From: Astrocystis sublimbata
Lineage: Eukaryota; Ascomycota; Sordariomycetes; Xylariales; Xylariaceae
Direction of reading: 5' to 3'
Assembly (NCBI GenBank): GCA_022453515.1
Contig: JAJNNY010000029.1
Span: forward strand, 310,001 to 374,000
DNA: 64,000 nucleotides
Each line of letters begins with the position of its first letter. The stretch's first letter is position 1. This document shows, piece after piece, positions 12,150-23,170 of this stretch. Under the pieces are notes generated by a model. The model searched no databases, was not told the origin of the DNA, and saw only the letters and a list, made by a program, of their open reading frames with translations. The position numbers and the translations under genes are program-made.

Positions 12150-15100
12150 TTATGTGACGGAATACCTTCCCCCGATGGGTGCTCGGCTATCGGCGTCAGC
12201 TGCTGCTATGGTGCCCTCCTTCAGAAGACGTGTCAGCTCAGCCATAGCGTTACCCACGACAAGTTCAGTGTCACCCTCTACGAGGATGTACAGTTTTGGC
12301 TCTTGACCCGGCTGTACCTCTTTGCCAGCCGGGTAAAAGTTGCCCTTGGTCGTGATGGACGTGCCGGTGGCTTCCAGAATCTTAGCTACGTTGGTTCGAT
12401 TGGTGACGGCCCAGCGTGCTTTTTGGGGGAAATCATTGATCTCGAGTGTGGCATGGAATGCACCGGCATCAGGGCCTTTGTTGTCGATGGGCTGGCCAGG
12501 TCGGAGCTGACCAGTACGACCTAAGCGGGCATTGATGGCGTTGATAGCAGACGACACCTTATCCAATGGATTGTTTCCTCCGGCAGGTGAGGGCTGTGGT
12601 TCTGTCTTGCGGATCGTATATTTGGGCTCAAGATCGATCTTGGGAGCCGCCGCCGCCGCCGCTTCACGGCTAATAATGCCAGAAGCGGCAGTCTGAATAG
12701 CCGCCGCAGCTTTGTCCTTCTTGTCATCGGCTGGCTTTTCTTCCTTATTTTCTTCTTCTTCCTCGCCCTCCGCCCTATGGGTTTTCCGTTCACGTAGACG
12801 GGTAGCTTCTCTCTCCTGGTCGAGACGCTCGAGACCCTTGCCTCCGAATCCAGATTGGTCCTTTGCTTTCCCAGATTTAACCTTTTCTCTGAAGGCCTTG
12901 CGCATGTCCTCTAATTGCTCTGGAACGGGCTGGCCGCTTTGCTCAAGAGCTTTCGAAATACCTGGAGCACAGTTCTCCTGGTCTGATGTGATGAAAGTTA
13001 CGGCTGTTCCTTTGTTTCCAGCGCGCCCGGTACGGCCGGCTCGGTGGACGTAATCTTCCAAATGGTTGGGTGCATCGTAGTTGACCACAAGCTTCAATTG
13101 TTTGACGTCCAGGCCGCGGGCGGCTACAGACGTTGCAATCAATATCGGGAGAGCACCAGCCTTGAAATCTTGGATGGTCGAATCCCTGTCGATCTGGTCT
13201 TTACCACCATGAATGGACATGCAGGGGTAACCTTTACGTAAAAGCTCTTTCAACAGGTCATCCGCCTTTTCTTGTCGCTCAACAAAAATAAGAGTACGAG
13301 CATCCTCGTCCTTGTCATAGAGTTCGCCGAGGAGCTCCAGAATCCTCAAAAACTTGGTGTTTTCTTCACGAATCTCGATAATTTGAGTGATTTCAGGGGC
13401 GACGACACTCTTGCCTCCTACTGTTATCTCAACCGGATTGTTCAGGACTTTCTTCGCCAACGAGTCCATTATACGAGGCATTGTGGCAGAAAACAGGATA
13501 GTTTGCCGATCTGGCCTCATATTGGCGAAAATTTTCATCACTTGCGGTTCGAACCCCATGTCGAACATCCTGTCAGCCTCGTCAAGCACCACGTAGCTTA
13601 CTCGCTTCAAATTGGTCACCCGACCTTGGTTGGCTGCGAGAAGATCGATTAATCGCCCCGGGGTGCAGACAACAATTTCAGCGCCTCGCTTCAGCTCCGC
13701 AATGTGATCCTTGATGGGTGCACCGCCGTAAGCACACACGGCTCTCAGGTTCATTGACTTCAGAAAAGGCTTGCAATCGCGATGAATTTGTGTTGCCAAC
13801 TCGCGTGTAGGGGTCATGATCAATCCAATGGGACCTTCATTCTCCCTCAGTGAAGACTGGTCTTGAATATGCCGAAACATAGGTAGCAAGAAAGCAAGTG
13901 TTTTTCCTGACCCCGTTTTGGCAACACCGATCACATCTCGGCCGGACATGATGGCCGGAAACGCCTGCATCTGAATAGGTGTCGGCTTATCAAAGCCTAA
14001 GCCGCTGATCACGTCTAGGGTCTTCCTCGACAGTGCACACTGAGACCACTTTTGGACAGGCTTTGGCATATCTTTACCTGATACCTTGATGCCATCTAAT
14101 TCGAGACGCAAGTCGGTGAGCTCAGCTTCAGTCATTTCCGACAGTTCCTGTGGTTCGACCCAGAAGTTCTTTCTTATAGGCTCCATATCCAGCTTGCTGT
14201 AGTCGTGGGTTGGTATATCCTTCTTTTTGCGTGCTTTAGCTGTGAGGGCCAGGAAAGAGTTGGCATCAGTAGTGTTTTCCTTGCGGAAGTTGTAGTCATC
14301 ATCGTCGCTGAAATATGCTTCAGGTTCCTGTGGCCCTTTGCTCGAATTCAGCTTCGGTTGTAGAGTGCTTTTTGGTTTTGGTTTATATTCGAGATCGTCC
14401 ATGAACGCGTCAAGTGGGTCAACCTCTTCCTCCTCATTGTCAACCTCCATCGTCTCGCCAGCTGGAGCGTCGTCCGTGGTGCCATTAGCCTGGATGGCGG
14501 CGACCTCGTCTGCAGCGCCATCTTGCATTTCTGTATCTTGCTGCGCGTTCTCTTGCGCAATCCGCTCTTCTCTTCTTTCCTGTGCAGCTCGAGCAGCTGC
14601 AGCCTCTGCTTCCTCGTCCCCGGCGAAGTTATCAGCATCAAGCTCATCCTCATCCTCATCCTGGATCTCATAAGGCGTGTCATCAACATCAGCAAGGGGC
14701 AACGAAGGCAGCTTAGCAAGTTTGCGGTCCGACGTTTCCTCCTCGTCGAGTATCAATTTCCGTTTTTGAGGAGCTTTGTCAGCATCCGTACTTTGCTTGT
14801 GAAAGCCGAATCCGCTGGTCTTTGTCTGTGGAAGAGCAGAAGCTATAGGCTTCCCGTTAGCTCCATGAGCAGGCCTAATCCGACGAGCCAACTTACCCGT
14901 GGAGGAGGTCTTTGTTGCGGAGGGCAGAGTCGTAGGAAGTGCTTTGGCGGAAACTGTTTTCGCAGTCGGAGGAACAGGAACATCGATAGCCCCCAACTTT
15001 GCTACCGCAGCTGGGGGTTGTGTCTTGGAAGCTGATTTCTTGGCGATGGCCTTCGGATCAAACTTGCCCGCATATTTGGCTGTGGGAGAGAGTGGCTGTG

Positions 15101-15983
15101 CATCAGCAGGCAAAGCTGGGGTTGGCGAGACTCCGGCGATTGTGGCAGTCGATGGCGTTCCGTTAGCCTTCTCATCCATCTCAGCAAGAAGCTTCCGAGT
15201 GGCACCTGGCGTGGCTTCCTTCTGCTTCTCCTTGTTCTCGTGCCTCTTCTTCCATGCAGCCAGTCGAGCGAGGCGTTCCGCTTTCTTGTCGGTTTCGGCA
15301 GTTTGGACGGTTGAGAGTGTCGGTGCTTGATCGACCTGTGACGGATTAGCCTTTGCAGCAGGGTAGAACGACTGTCCGCTGGCAAATACCTGTGGCGGTG
15401 CTGGCTTCGGGGCACTGCTATCTCCTTGGCCACGGTCACGGCTGTCGCCTCGTCTGCTACGAGCCGAGGAGTCAGCAGTACCTTCGCGTCCTCTACGTCG
15501 ATCACGGGACTCGTCTCGCCTGTTCCGGTAATCTCTGTCTCCGGCACGATCACCAGCGCGGTCGCGGCTTCTTCGGCGGCGGTTGTCAATAGACCTATCT
15601 CTGTCTCGATCCGCGACTCGGTCACGCGAACGTCTGCGATCTCTCCCGCCTCGATAGTAGCCATCGTCTCGGCGGTCTATGGAGCGCTCGCGGCGGCGGC
15701 TGTCTCGGTCCCTATCTCTCTCTCTGTCTCGGTCCCGATCGCGCTCGCGATCGCGTTCTCGGTATCGACGCTGCGAGTAACTGTTGTCAGCCAAGTGATG
15801 AAGTGGCACGGACGAGTTGTGCAGACTCACGTCGTTGGGGCTCCGAGAGCGGCTCCGACGTCTTGGGTCACGGCCATAGTCACGGCGGTCGCGATCCTTT
15901 CCGTCATCCTCTCTGCGACTTCTTCTTGAAGAGTGCTGGCTGCCTGCTGGAGTTGGTGAGCGAGAGTCTCTGAGCCGAGCCAT
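12150..15983 (-). CDS. prp5: Prp5, DEAD-box helicase of pre-spliceosome assembly
   Basis: Prp5 couples ATP use to stable binding of the U2 snRNP at the branch site. From the ATG at 15983 the protein is about 1257 residues if a 60-nt in-frame intron (15830..15771; gtgagt donor, branch-like ctgac, cgcag acceptor) is removed. A second ATG lies seven codons further upstream at 16004. The N terminus is a long Arg/Ser/Asp-Arg RS-like region (about 1-190). Acidic stretches follow (about 440-500), then the Prp5 hallmark [11 protein letters not shown] (~500). The helicase core has [13 protein letters not shown] (~666), [13 protein letters not shown] (~780), SAT and HRAGRTGR. The C-terminal ~100 residues resemble the KH-like end of Prp5/DDX46. 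It diverges from the HMG-box gene. The identity is firm; the short intron is inferred from splice motifs. Confidence 0.9.
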   Translation of the reverse strand: MARLRDSRSPTPAGSQHSSRRSRREDDGKDRDRRDYGRDPRRRSRSRSPNDVSLHNSSVPLHHLADNSYSQRRYRERDRERDRDRDRERDRDRDSRRRERSIDRRDDGYYRGGRDRRRSRDRVADRDRDRSIDNRRRRSRDRAGDRAGDRDYRNRRDESRDRRRGREGTADSSARSRRGDSRDRGQGDSSAPKPAPPQVFASGQSFYPAAKANPSQVDQAPTLSTVQTAETDKKAERLARLAAWKKRHENKEKQKEATPGATRKLLAEMDEKANGTPSTATIAGVSPTPALPADAQPLSPTAKYAGKFDPKAIAKKSASKTQPPAAVAKLGAIDVPVPPTAKTVSAKALPTTLPSATKTSSTGKLARRIRPAHGANGKPIASALPQTKTSGFGFHKQSTDADKAPQKRKLILDEEETSDRKLAKLPSLPLADVDDTPYEIQDEDEDELDADNFAGDEEAEAAAARAAQERREERIAQENAQQDTEMQDGAADEVAAIQANGTTDDAPAGETMEVDNEEEEVDPLDAFMDDLEYKPKPKSTLQPKLNSSKGPQEPEAYFSDDDDYNFRKENTTDANSFLALTAKARKKKDIPTHDYSKLDMEPIRKNFWVEPQELSEMTEAELTDLRLELDGIKVSGKDMPKPVQKWSQCALSRKTLDVISGLGFDKPTPIQMQAFPAIMSGRDVIGVAKTGSGKTLAFLLPMFRHIQDQSSLRENEGPIGLIMTPTRELATQIHRDCKPFLKSMNLRAVCAYGGAPIKDHIAELKRGAEIVVCTPGRLIDLLAANQGRVTNLKRVSYVVLDEADRMFDMGFEPQVMKIFANMRPDRQTILFSATMPRIMDSLAKKVLNNPVEITVGGKSVVAPEITQIIEIREENTKFLRILELLGELYDKDEDARTLIFVERQEKADDLLKELLRKGYPCMSIHGGKDQIDRDSTIQDFKAGALPILIATSVAARGLDVKQLKLVVNYDAPNHLEDYVHRAGRTGRAGNKGTAVTFITSDQENCAPGISKALEQSGQPVPEQLEDMRKAFREKVKSGKAKDQSGFGGKGLERLDQEREATRLRERKTHRAEGEEEEENKEEKPADDKKDKAAAAIQTAASGIISREAAAAAAPKIDLEPKYTIRKTEPQPSPAGGNNPLDKVSSAINAINARLGRTGQLRPGQPIDNKGPDAGAFHATLEINDFPQKARWAVTNRTNVAKILEATGTSITTKGNFYPAGKEVQPGQEPKLYILVEGDTELVVGNAMAELTRLLKEGTIAAADADSRAPIGGRYSVT

Positions 15984-17040
15984 GGTTATTGCGACTCGAT
16001 GCACTACTATGGTGAGAGCTACCAGAGAACTGGATCAGAGCAAGGCCTGAAGTTCCAAGCGGGATGAACCGACGATGCGAGCCCAGAGCGGTGTATCCAG
16101 GCGGGCGTGAAGCGGTTGCAGGTTCGAGATGCCTGGTGCCTGATGTCTGGTTGATTGCTTAGTAGGTGATGGTGATGCTGGACTAAATAACAGACTGGCT
16201 GACCAAGGCTAGGTAGATTACATGCATGCAGGTACAGTACTTACCTAGGTGAGTACCTACCTGGGACCAACTCCACCAAGCAGAATTTATGGCAAGGTAA
16301 ATCCTACGTGGGCACCTGCTCCACTCCAGTCCAGCTTCCATTCTTCACACATGAAAAGCGGGGGACGCGCTGTGGCTGGGAGCCTACCTAGCCACATCCA
16401 GGGCTGCGCCCCACCAGGGCATGTGCCTCGCCTAGGTACCTAGGTACATGGATGTACCACTGCCGGCCGAGCCTGCGGGCGGGCCTGCGTGCATCCAATG
16501 TTGATCTGGAGTTGCAAACGACAAGCACGCCAAGGTTGTGTTCATGGAGGTGGGGCGCGTGTTGCAGGTTTGCAGTCACTCGACCGCTTGCCTAGCGTAC
16601 CAATTGGAGGAGCAGCGCAAACAAACCAGCTCGAGAGTCGAGCTCAAGGAAGCTCCCAATCTGGTTGAGACACCACAAATATTCCTGTCGTCGGTAAGGC
16701 TACCTCCCCAACCTACCTAACATACCTGCCTACCTCCCAAGCTCCTACTACAGGACCTACCTGCTCTTAGCCGCAGTGTCGCAGTCACGCCACAGTCGGC
16801 GTGTCCTGTGTTTTCCAAAACAACACTGACCTTGACCACATCACCGCACCGCATCACCCACCACATCACCCACCACATCACTCCATCAGGTTGCCACATT
16901 CCCCCACCAATTTCATTGCCCTGCCCGACAGCCAGTCATCCTCCCCTCCATACCGCCCCTCCTCCAAACCCAAGCCTCGTTGCGCTACACATATCCTTCA
17001 ATTGGCTTGGCCCTGACCGCAACATTAGCAGCTGTCCACC
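15984..17040. other. Divergent promoter region, prp5 / HMG-box gene
   Basis: About 1.06 kb without a supported gene. It contains acctaggta-type motifs at about 16240-16265, 16432-16446 and 16700-16732, and a CACATCACCCAC-type tandem at 16835-16885 close to the HMG-box gene. Confidence 0.5.
16835..16885. repeat. Short tandem of caccacatcacc units
   Basis: Imperfect tandem units of about 12-13 bases (accacatcaccc) form a C/A-rich stretch some 160-200 bases upstream of the HMG-box start codon. It is probably in the leader or promoter. Confidence 0.7.
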
Positions 17041-18178
17041 ATGCTGTCCACCATTGGTCGTTCCTCAACGGGACAGTTGGCCTCGGTCACCCTCGCTACG
17101 TCATTCGTCCGTTCTCTCGCTCTGCGCCCTGCTGCGAGGTCGCGCTTCAGCGCTCCGGGCATCTACAAGCCTGCTACTCAGGCCATCCGAGGCTTGACCT
17201 CCACGGCCACGAGTCGCCCAAAGAAGGCCCCCGCGACGACCAAGAAGCCAGCGACTGCTTCTGCCAAGAAAACTCCAACTTCTGTTGCGAAGAAACCTGC
17301 TGCGAAAGCAAAAGCGACAGCAACGACCAAAGGCAGAGTCAAGCCAAAGGCCAAGGCCACAGGCAAGACCAAGGCGAAGGCGAAGGTGAAGAAGGCCAGG
17401 CCCGCCAAGAAGAAGCCCGCCAGGAAGCCCCTTTCGGAGGAACGAAAGCGAATGCTTGAGCGCCAGTCGCTGAAGAAACTTGCCTTGTTCGCGGAGCCCA
17501 AGACCCGGCCCGTTACAACCCGTACGGTCTTCTCCTCGCAGGGTCTTAAGGGTGTGACAGGTGGACGCTCAGAAGTGACATCAATGATGACTACGCTGGC
17601 TCGAGAATACAAGACGCTTCCCGCGAATGAAATGCAGGTTCGTCTAACCCCCATTCCCCCAAGGCTACCTGCCAATATGGTCCTGACAAGACCAGCGACT
17701 GAAAACACTGAGTGACCAAAATAAATTGGCCAACGCCTCCGACTACAAGGCCTGGACCGAGTCTCTTCCAGTGCAGGATGTCTACGATGCCAACCTGGCC
17801 CGGAGAACCCTGAAGAATAAGTTTGACTACCCCAAGGGCTCCCTGAAATTGATTAAAGATGATCGCCTCCCCAAGAGACCGCCACAGCCTTATTCTCTGT
17901 TCATGAAGGCTCGATGGGCATCGGGGGAATTCACTGAAATTCGCCGAACTGAGGGCCTTCAAGGTTTCAAGCGCATTTCCCTCCAGGTATCAACCGAGTG
18001 GAAGGCGCTGACAGCGGCAGAACGCCAGGTTTGTTGATCCCACATCCAACACAGATATGCCAAGTTGCTGACCACCTTCTAGCCGTACGTTGATCTCGCG
18101 CAAGCTGAACATGAAAGACTTCTCAAGTCGACGAACAATGTCGTTGTCCCGAAATATTCACGCTCCAAATCTCCATGA
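17041..18178 (+). CDS. Mitochondrial-type HMG-box DNA-binding protein
   Basis: Three exons, 17041..17637, 17696..18028 and 18083..18178, encode 341 residues. The start MLSTIGRSSTGQLASVTLA, with Arg/Ser-rich continuation to about residue 55, fits a mitochondrial presequence. A Lys/Ala/Pro-rich tail-like linker (~58-135) resembles histone-H1-type DNA-binding tails. The C-terminal HMG box begins PKRPPQPYSLFMKARW and runs through EWKALTAAERQPYVDLA, crossing the second splice junction. A weaker first box may lie around LANASDYKAW. Abf2-like proteins package mitochondrial DNA. Both introns have branch-like ctgac before the acceptor; the first has a less typical gttcgt donor. A nuclear role cannot be excluded. 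Confidence 0.82.
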
Positions 18179-18984
18179 TGGCCTATGACCTGATGACTGC
18201 CTTGTCTTGTATTTCTAGTTGACAGACTTGTAGAGACAGACATGGGTGATGCGTACAGTCAATGTTATCGGTTGTCGGAAGTTACTCCTCATTTGTGTGC
18301 GAAGGCAGTTTGAGTCTCGGGCAAAGTATTCATGTAATGAGGACTTGAAGGACTTTTTATCCAGTTGTATTATTGTAATTACCTTATACGAGTGTGCTCA
18401 ACTGAGAATGTAGAGCTGCGCCTATGAACGTTGCGTGCAACGCATCGATACCGAGCTTTGTATTTCCTGCCCGTTGTTTGACCCCATCCCCATTTCAAAA
18501 GCTCAAAGTGAAGGAGACATGTCTCTGTAGGGCACAGATCCATTACAAACGAGTCTACAGATCAACTGAGATTAACTCCCCTTACTCACCTGATAATACC
18601 CCACTGTTTCCGAGTAGCTACAGCCACAAGGGCACCTACTTTACGCGTCTATTATTACAGAACCAGGCTCGCCAGAGAGGGGTCCGCCCAAGAGGGTTTG
18701 GGACCTCTGGGAACTCGGCCACCGTCCCTCACGGTCTGGTCCTCGCCCCAGCTGGCCCTTTCGCAACTTTTTTCTTTCATCTCAATAGGTGGTATTTATG
18801 ATCTATGATCTGAATATAAAGCCTTATAGCGTAAGTGTGGCTTTAAATACTCCTGTGGCTGTGAGTACATTTCGAGGCCCTGCTATTATCAGGTGAGCAG
18901 GGGGGAGGTAACCTCGTCTTGTCTGATCACTCATTAGAAACGAATATCCAATATGCCAACACGCTCCACCTTTATCCTCTTGAA
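18179..18984. other. Convergent intergenic region
   Basis: 806 bases between the HMG-box gene and the unknown gene on the minus strand. An open frame at 18424-18801 (125 codons) has no family features and unconvincing composition. A GC-rich patch with runs of G and C lies at about 18675-18765. Confidence 0.5.
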
Positions 18985-20536
18985 TTAACCTTTTGACCCC
19001 ATAACTATTACCGCCACCCCCATGGCATCTATCCATGAGCTACCCGTGAAGACAATCTTTCTCTGGCTCGACAGCCATAGAATGTAGTAAACATGCGCCA
19101 CCACCGACCCCCAGCAATACGCCCTCAACTCCCTGAAATCTGCATCCCTCACACACGAGACGCCCCAGCCTGCAATGCCAGTCCCGACGTAATTGGCAAG
19201 GAAAGCCCAGGCATCGCGTTTCAACTGTGGCTCCCAGGACGAGCAGTCCAAGACCCAGTAGCCCCGTTCAAAGGCTCTCAGATCTCTTGTCTGCTCTTTC
19301 GGCCGGAAGCGCGAAGACAAGCCCACATCATTACCCAGTTTTCGCAAGCCCCGTGTGATCAGGTCCGAGGGTTGAAGATGCTGCTCGGATGTGGTCGGCT
19401 CTGGTGGGCGAATCTCCAGACTCACGTACGTGAAACCATGGCTTCCTAGGAACTCAATGGTCACTGGTGCCTTGCGGTCTGGTCGTGGCTGTGGTGTGAT
19501 GTCGCTTGCTGCTCGGGCTAGAGCACGTGGGCTCATGGCATGGCTAAGTTTTTGTACTTTAGGTGCTGGTTCGGAGTCTGCTCTGAGAAGTGCTGCTGGC
19601 GGCGCCGGCTCCGGCTGCGACGATGTGAACAATATTGTCTCCTCAATAACGTTGCCATCAGATCCATCAGCAATCGGGTTTTCCAGAAGTTGCTGGCGGC
19701 AACGGCTCTCTCGATTGCCCGATCCCTCTCTATAGTTGATAGGTGGCCGCACTATAGCGTTTTTGATGTCCGGGCTGCACTGCAACCGCTGGAGTCAGTA
19801 ATTACCTTTTATAGTAAATGAAATGCTCATGAAACAGTGCTTTGCCGGTGTCTCGGGAGCATAGATACCTATTAGGGCATTCTATGCTCCCGAGAGATGC
19901 CAGAAGGGGGAATAAATGACTCCAGGAGTTGCATACGGGAATCATGTCCTGGTTGCTGGGTGTAAATTTCATCGAAGAGAGTTGGCGGCCTTCGGACTGG
20001 GAAAGGTGTCTGTAAGGAGTGTCGAACTTGCTTTGCGAATCCTGCTTGGAGCCGCTCGCGGGTGACTCAAAGTACTGGAGGTAATTTTCCAAAACCCTCG
20101 CTGGAGATGTTAAGGAAGCAAACTCGCCATGATTTAGAGGATGAGAATCCTGCACAACACTGGGAGGCGTCTCCCATGATGCTTGCGTTGCTGGGGCAGA
20201 AGTTGGTTCAGCAAGAGATTGATGGGACAAGTCCCGGATGCGCAGCCGAGGTGATTCCGCGTTGTCTACCACACTCCGAAAAGAAGCTTGCAGGGAGTGG
20301 AAAGAACCAGGCCTGTCCTCTAATGGGACATCAATCGATTCGTCCTGGTCGGTTGACGAGGCACGGCTGCCGTCTTTGGTGCTTCCATCATTCCCGCGTT
20401 GCCCACGGACGGGGATAGTTGCAATTGGCGCGAAGGCCAGGTACGCCGCTGCCAACGAGCGATACCGAGCGTCGTCAGCTGCTTTGCTTGGTGCCCTGAT
20501 ATGTATGAGAATCTCTACGCCTGGCTGCTGCTCCAT
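18985..20536 (-). CDS. Conserved fungal protein of unknown function
   Basis: Two exons, 20536..19937 and 19788..18985, joined across a 148-nt intron (gtatgc donor, tactgac branch, ccag acceptor, phase 0), give 467 residues. The N terminus (EILIHIRAPSKAADDARYR, then LAAAYLAF) looks like a folded, conserved start. The middle (about 50-320) is Ser/Pro-rich and probably disordered. The C-terminal third from about residue 300 is dense in Trp, Cys and aromatic residues (GYWVLDCSSWEPQLKRDAW, AFLANYVGTGIAGWGV), again like a folded domain. No catalytic motif, signal peptide or convincing membrane helix is seen. I do not recognise a named family. The intron holds a perfect 15-bp inverted repeat, listed separately. 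Confidence 0.75.
19851..19895. repeat. Perfect 15-bp inverted repeat within an intron
   Basis: TCTCGGGAGCATAGA at 19851-19865 and its exact reverse complement at 19881-19895 flank a 15-base loop. The hairpin sits inside the 148-nt intron of the unknown gene on the minus strand, between donor and branch site. Confidence 0.95.
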
Positions 20537-23170
20537 CTAGACAAGTCATGTCGTCCAATTGCCCAAACTTCAGGCAGACGAAGGTTGGATGAAGCTACCA
20601 AGGTTTAGAGAGCCCCTCAACCAGATAGATAGTTGTCTTATGGTGAAGATGTTGAGCCGCGGCATAAAGTTCGACTTCGCAGGCAGATGCAATCACCTTA
20701 TACGCAGGGACAAAAGGTCTTTTAACTGAAATGATAATGGGCAGGAATGGATGAACCATGGATGAACCCCGCGTATACCCACCGCCCATAGATAGCATTG
20801 AATATGATTTTGCGAAGAGCCCACTTGATCACTGGCCTCGAGGAGATGCAAAGCACCATTCAATCACTCATTGTTAGGAATGGAGTTGGCGGACTGACCA
20901 GACGCTGCAGGTGACTTCAAAAAGGGTGCCATTTGGGTGGAGTCGCCGGACTGTGCCTGTGCTACCCGACCGCCCATCCCGGGCCCTGGCGAGCCAGGTG
21001 GGTTCTGCAGGTGCTACCAGCTCCCTACCTAGGTACATAGTAGGCGAGTAGGTAATCTTGTCACTACCAGGTAGGTAAATGATGCAGGTGTCTACCTAGG
21101 TAGGTCCCTCGATACCCAAATCAAGCAGATGTCACGTGAGATGGCAGAAGCGCTTGGCGCAGTGCAACGAGCCCAGACGGCGCCTGTTAAATTAGCAGGC
21201 TGATCTTAATTCTACAAGTCACAACTACCTACAGCTGCTGGACTGCGATGTTTTAGCCCATAACCCAGTGACAGGTGACAGTGACAAAAACATGTTTCTC
21301 TCAGCCTCGAATGTCGTTATCAATGTTGTACATGGCCTTTCATTTCAGCAGTCCCGAGGCGGTCGAGGCTCCTAACCGCATACCTGTGTCCCATTTACAT
21401 AGGAGATAATTGCTCGTTAAGTACGGAGGAGAGGTACCAACCACACTTGGCATCCAAACGCAGTGATGTAGGCGGTGGGGTTCTCAACGGAGTCAATGCC
21501 GTCGTTGGGTAGTCCGACTCCTTTTACACACGCAAATATAGGACGGACATGCATGAAGACATCCTGCACATTTCGAGTACAGTATCCGCGACACTGCCGC
21601 CCTGGCATGCTCCTTATATAAGACGAGATGTACTGAACATTGCAGTGAAGTACTGCTATACAGCTATCCACCTACGTATATATCTCATGGGACTTGGGCA
21701 GAATTAATTTCGTCGAGGACTAGGTATACACACAGGTTGATGTATCCCGATATTCAACGATGTAAACCGTCAGGGGTCAGGAACCCCTCACCTCTTCGTT
21801 GGCAGTGTCGATTCTTCGCTGAGGTCCCAACGTTCGCTGTGCATGCATGGGGTTCAAGGACCTTAGCGTGCCCAGGTACATGTACCTATATAAGGTATGT
21901 ACTTAGCTGACAACCTTGGTTAGGAGTCCATGGCTTTAACGTAGAGCAACCCGGCCATACCGCCGGCGCAAGAGAGCCCAATAGGTACCTGAGGTAGGTA
22001 TATGTAGCGCCGTGCTTAATGCACTCGTGACCCGATGGGCCAATGGGCAGGCAGTGCCGCAGTGGCCCCTGTGTTGCTGTACCCCTGTAGGGCATACGGG
22101 TCACCCCCCTCCCAGCATTGAACCTCTAACCTCTCTGACTGGAACTCTTCTCTCTCTACAGGGTACATGAGGTACCGACCAACCTTGAGTACATCTGGGT
22201 ACCTTTACAGATACCTACCTAGCCTAGGTAAGTACTGTGCGCTACATGTTACCTTAGGTCCCTAGTACACGTGTAATAGCTGCACACAGCACCAGCCAGA
22301 CAGCGCTGGACCCTCCCTGCAAGCCTACCTACCTAACCTACAGTACCATCTACCCGCCCGTCTCCTGTCCGAATGTCTATCATCTACCGCATGTCTGATG
22401 TCTGATGTTTTGGTGTCTGATGTCTTGACGCTGGCTGCACTGACGGCCTCACCCATTTCTGCATATATTGTATCACTTCACCGGTTGACGACGACGATCG
22501 TTCTACTCCCACGGGCCCCGGCCTTCGCCCAACCCACCCGAGCCCCTGCTACTACCGGAAGGCCCTTCGTTCGAAAACCCAACAACATCAACACCGACCG
22601 CACGATAACAGCATAGCACAGGCCCGTCCTTCGCCTCGTTCCAGCGTAATCCTATCCATTTGTTGCTCGTCGCCAGTCGCCCATTGCCCACTGCAGCACA
22701 CGTTCACAGCCGCCACTCGCCTTGCCCGCCGCTCTCCACCTAGCATCAGCTCCTGTTGCCCCTGGGCCGTCCTCGTCCTGTGCTCTGTGTTCTGTGTTCT
22801 GTGTTCTGTATTTTGTGTTTTGTTTACCGTACTCCAACTGCGTACCTTTCTTTCTGCTTGTTCCTCGCCCTCGCTCTCTTATTTTGCAGCACAGAGAAGA
22901 GCCGGGCTTTCGTTCTCCTCGCTGCTCTGCCTCCCTGGTGGCGGCGATCGTACTTGTTGTCACACATGCCATCTGAGGACCTCAAACGCCCATCGCCGAC
23001 TCCCAATGTCTGACGTCGAACTGCGCGACCACCACCTTGCAACATACCGACCGTTTGATTCTACCGCTTAGGCACGCGCCTCCCAGAGGAGGGAAGAAAA
23101 AAAAACCCTCGACAACGCCCTCTAGTCTTCATCTTGCTACATCCGACCGGGTGTTGGTTTGGCCGCCACC
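20537..23170. other. Divergent region and long lrg1 leader
   Basis: About 2.6 kb with no supported gene. From about 22300 onward it is C/T-rich with several upstream ATGs, including a 72-codon open frame at 22398-22616, and probably contains the lrg1 5' untranslated region. Copies of the acctaggta motif lie near 21030, 21095, 21985 and 22210. A 7-base tandem is at 22785-22824. Confidence 0.5.
22785..22824. repeat. Tandem of 7-nt tgtgttc units
   Basis: Five or so near-perfect copies of tctgtgt/ttttgtg lie in the putative lrg1 leader, about 350 bases upstream of its start codon. Confidence 0.7.

Noticed and set aside
14523..15929. Several long plus-strand frames opposite prp5
   Set aside because: They are antisense shadows of the repetitive, low-complexity prp5 coding sequence, with no independent family features.
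18424..18801. 125-codon plus-strand open frame
   Set aside because: No conserved motif, odd composition, and it lies where 3' untranslated sequence is expected.
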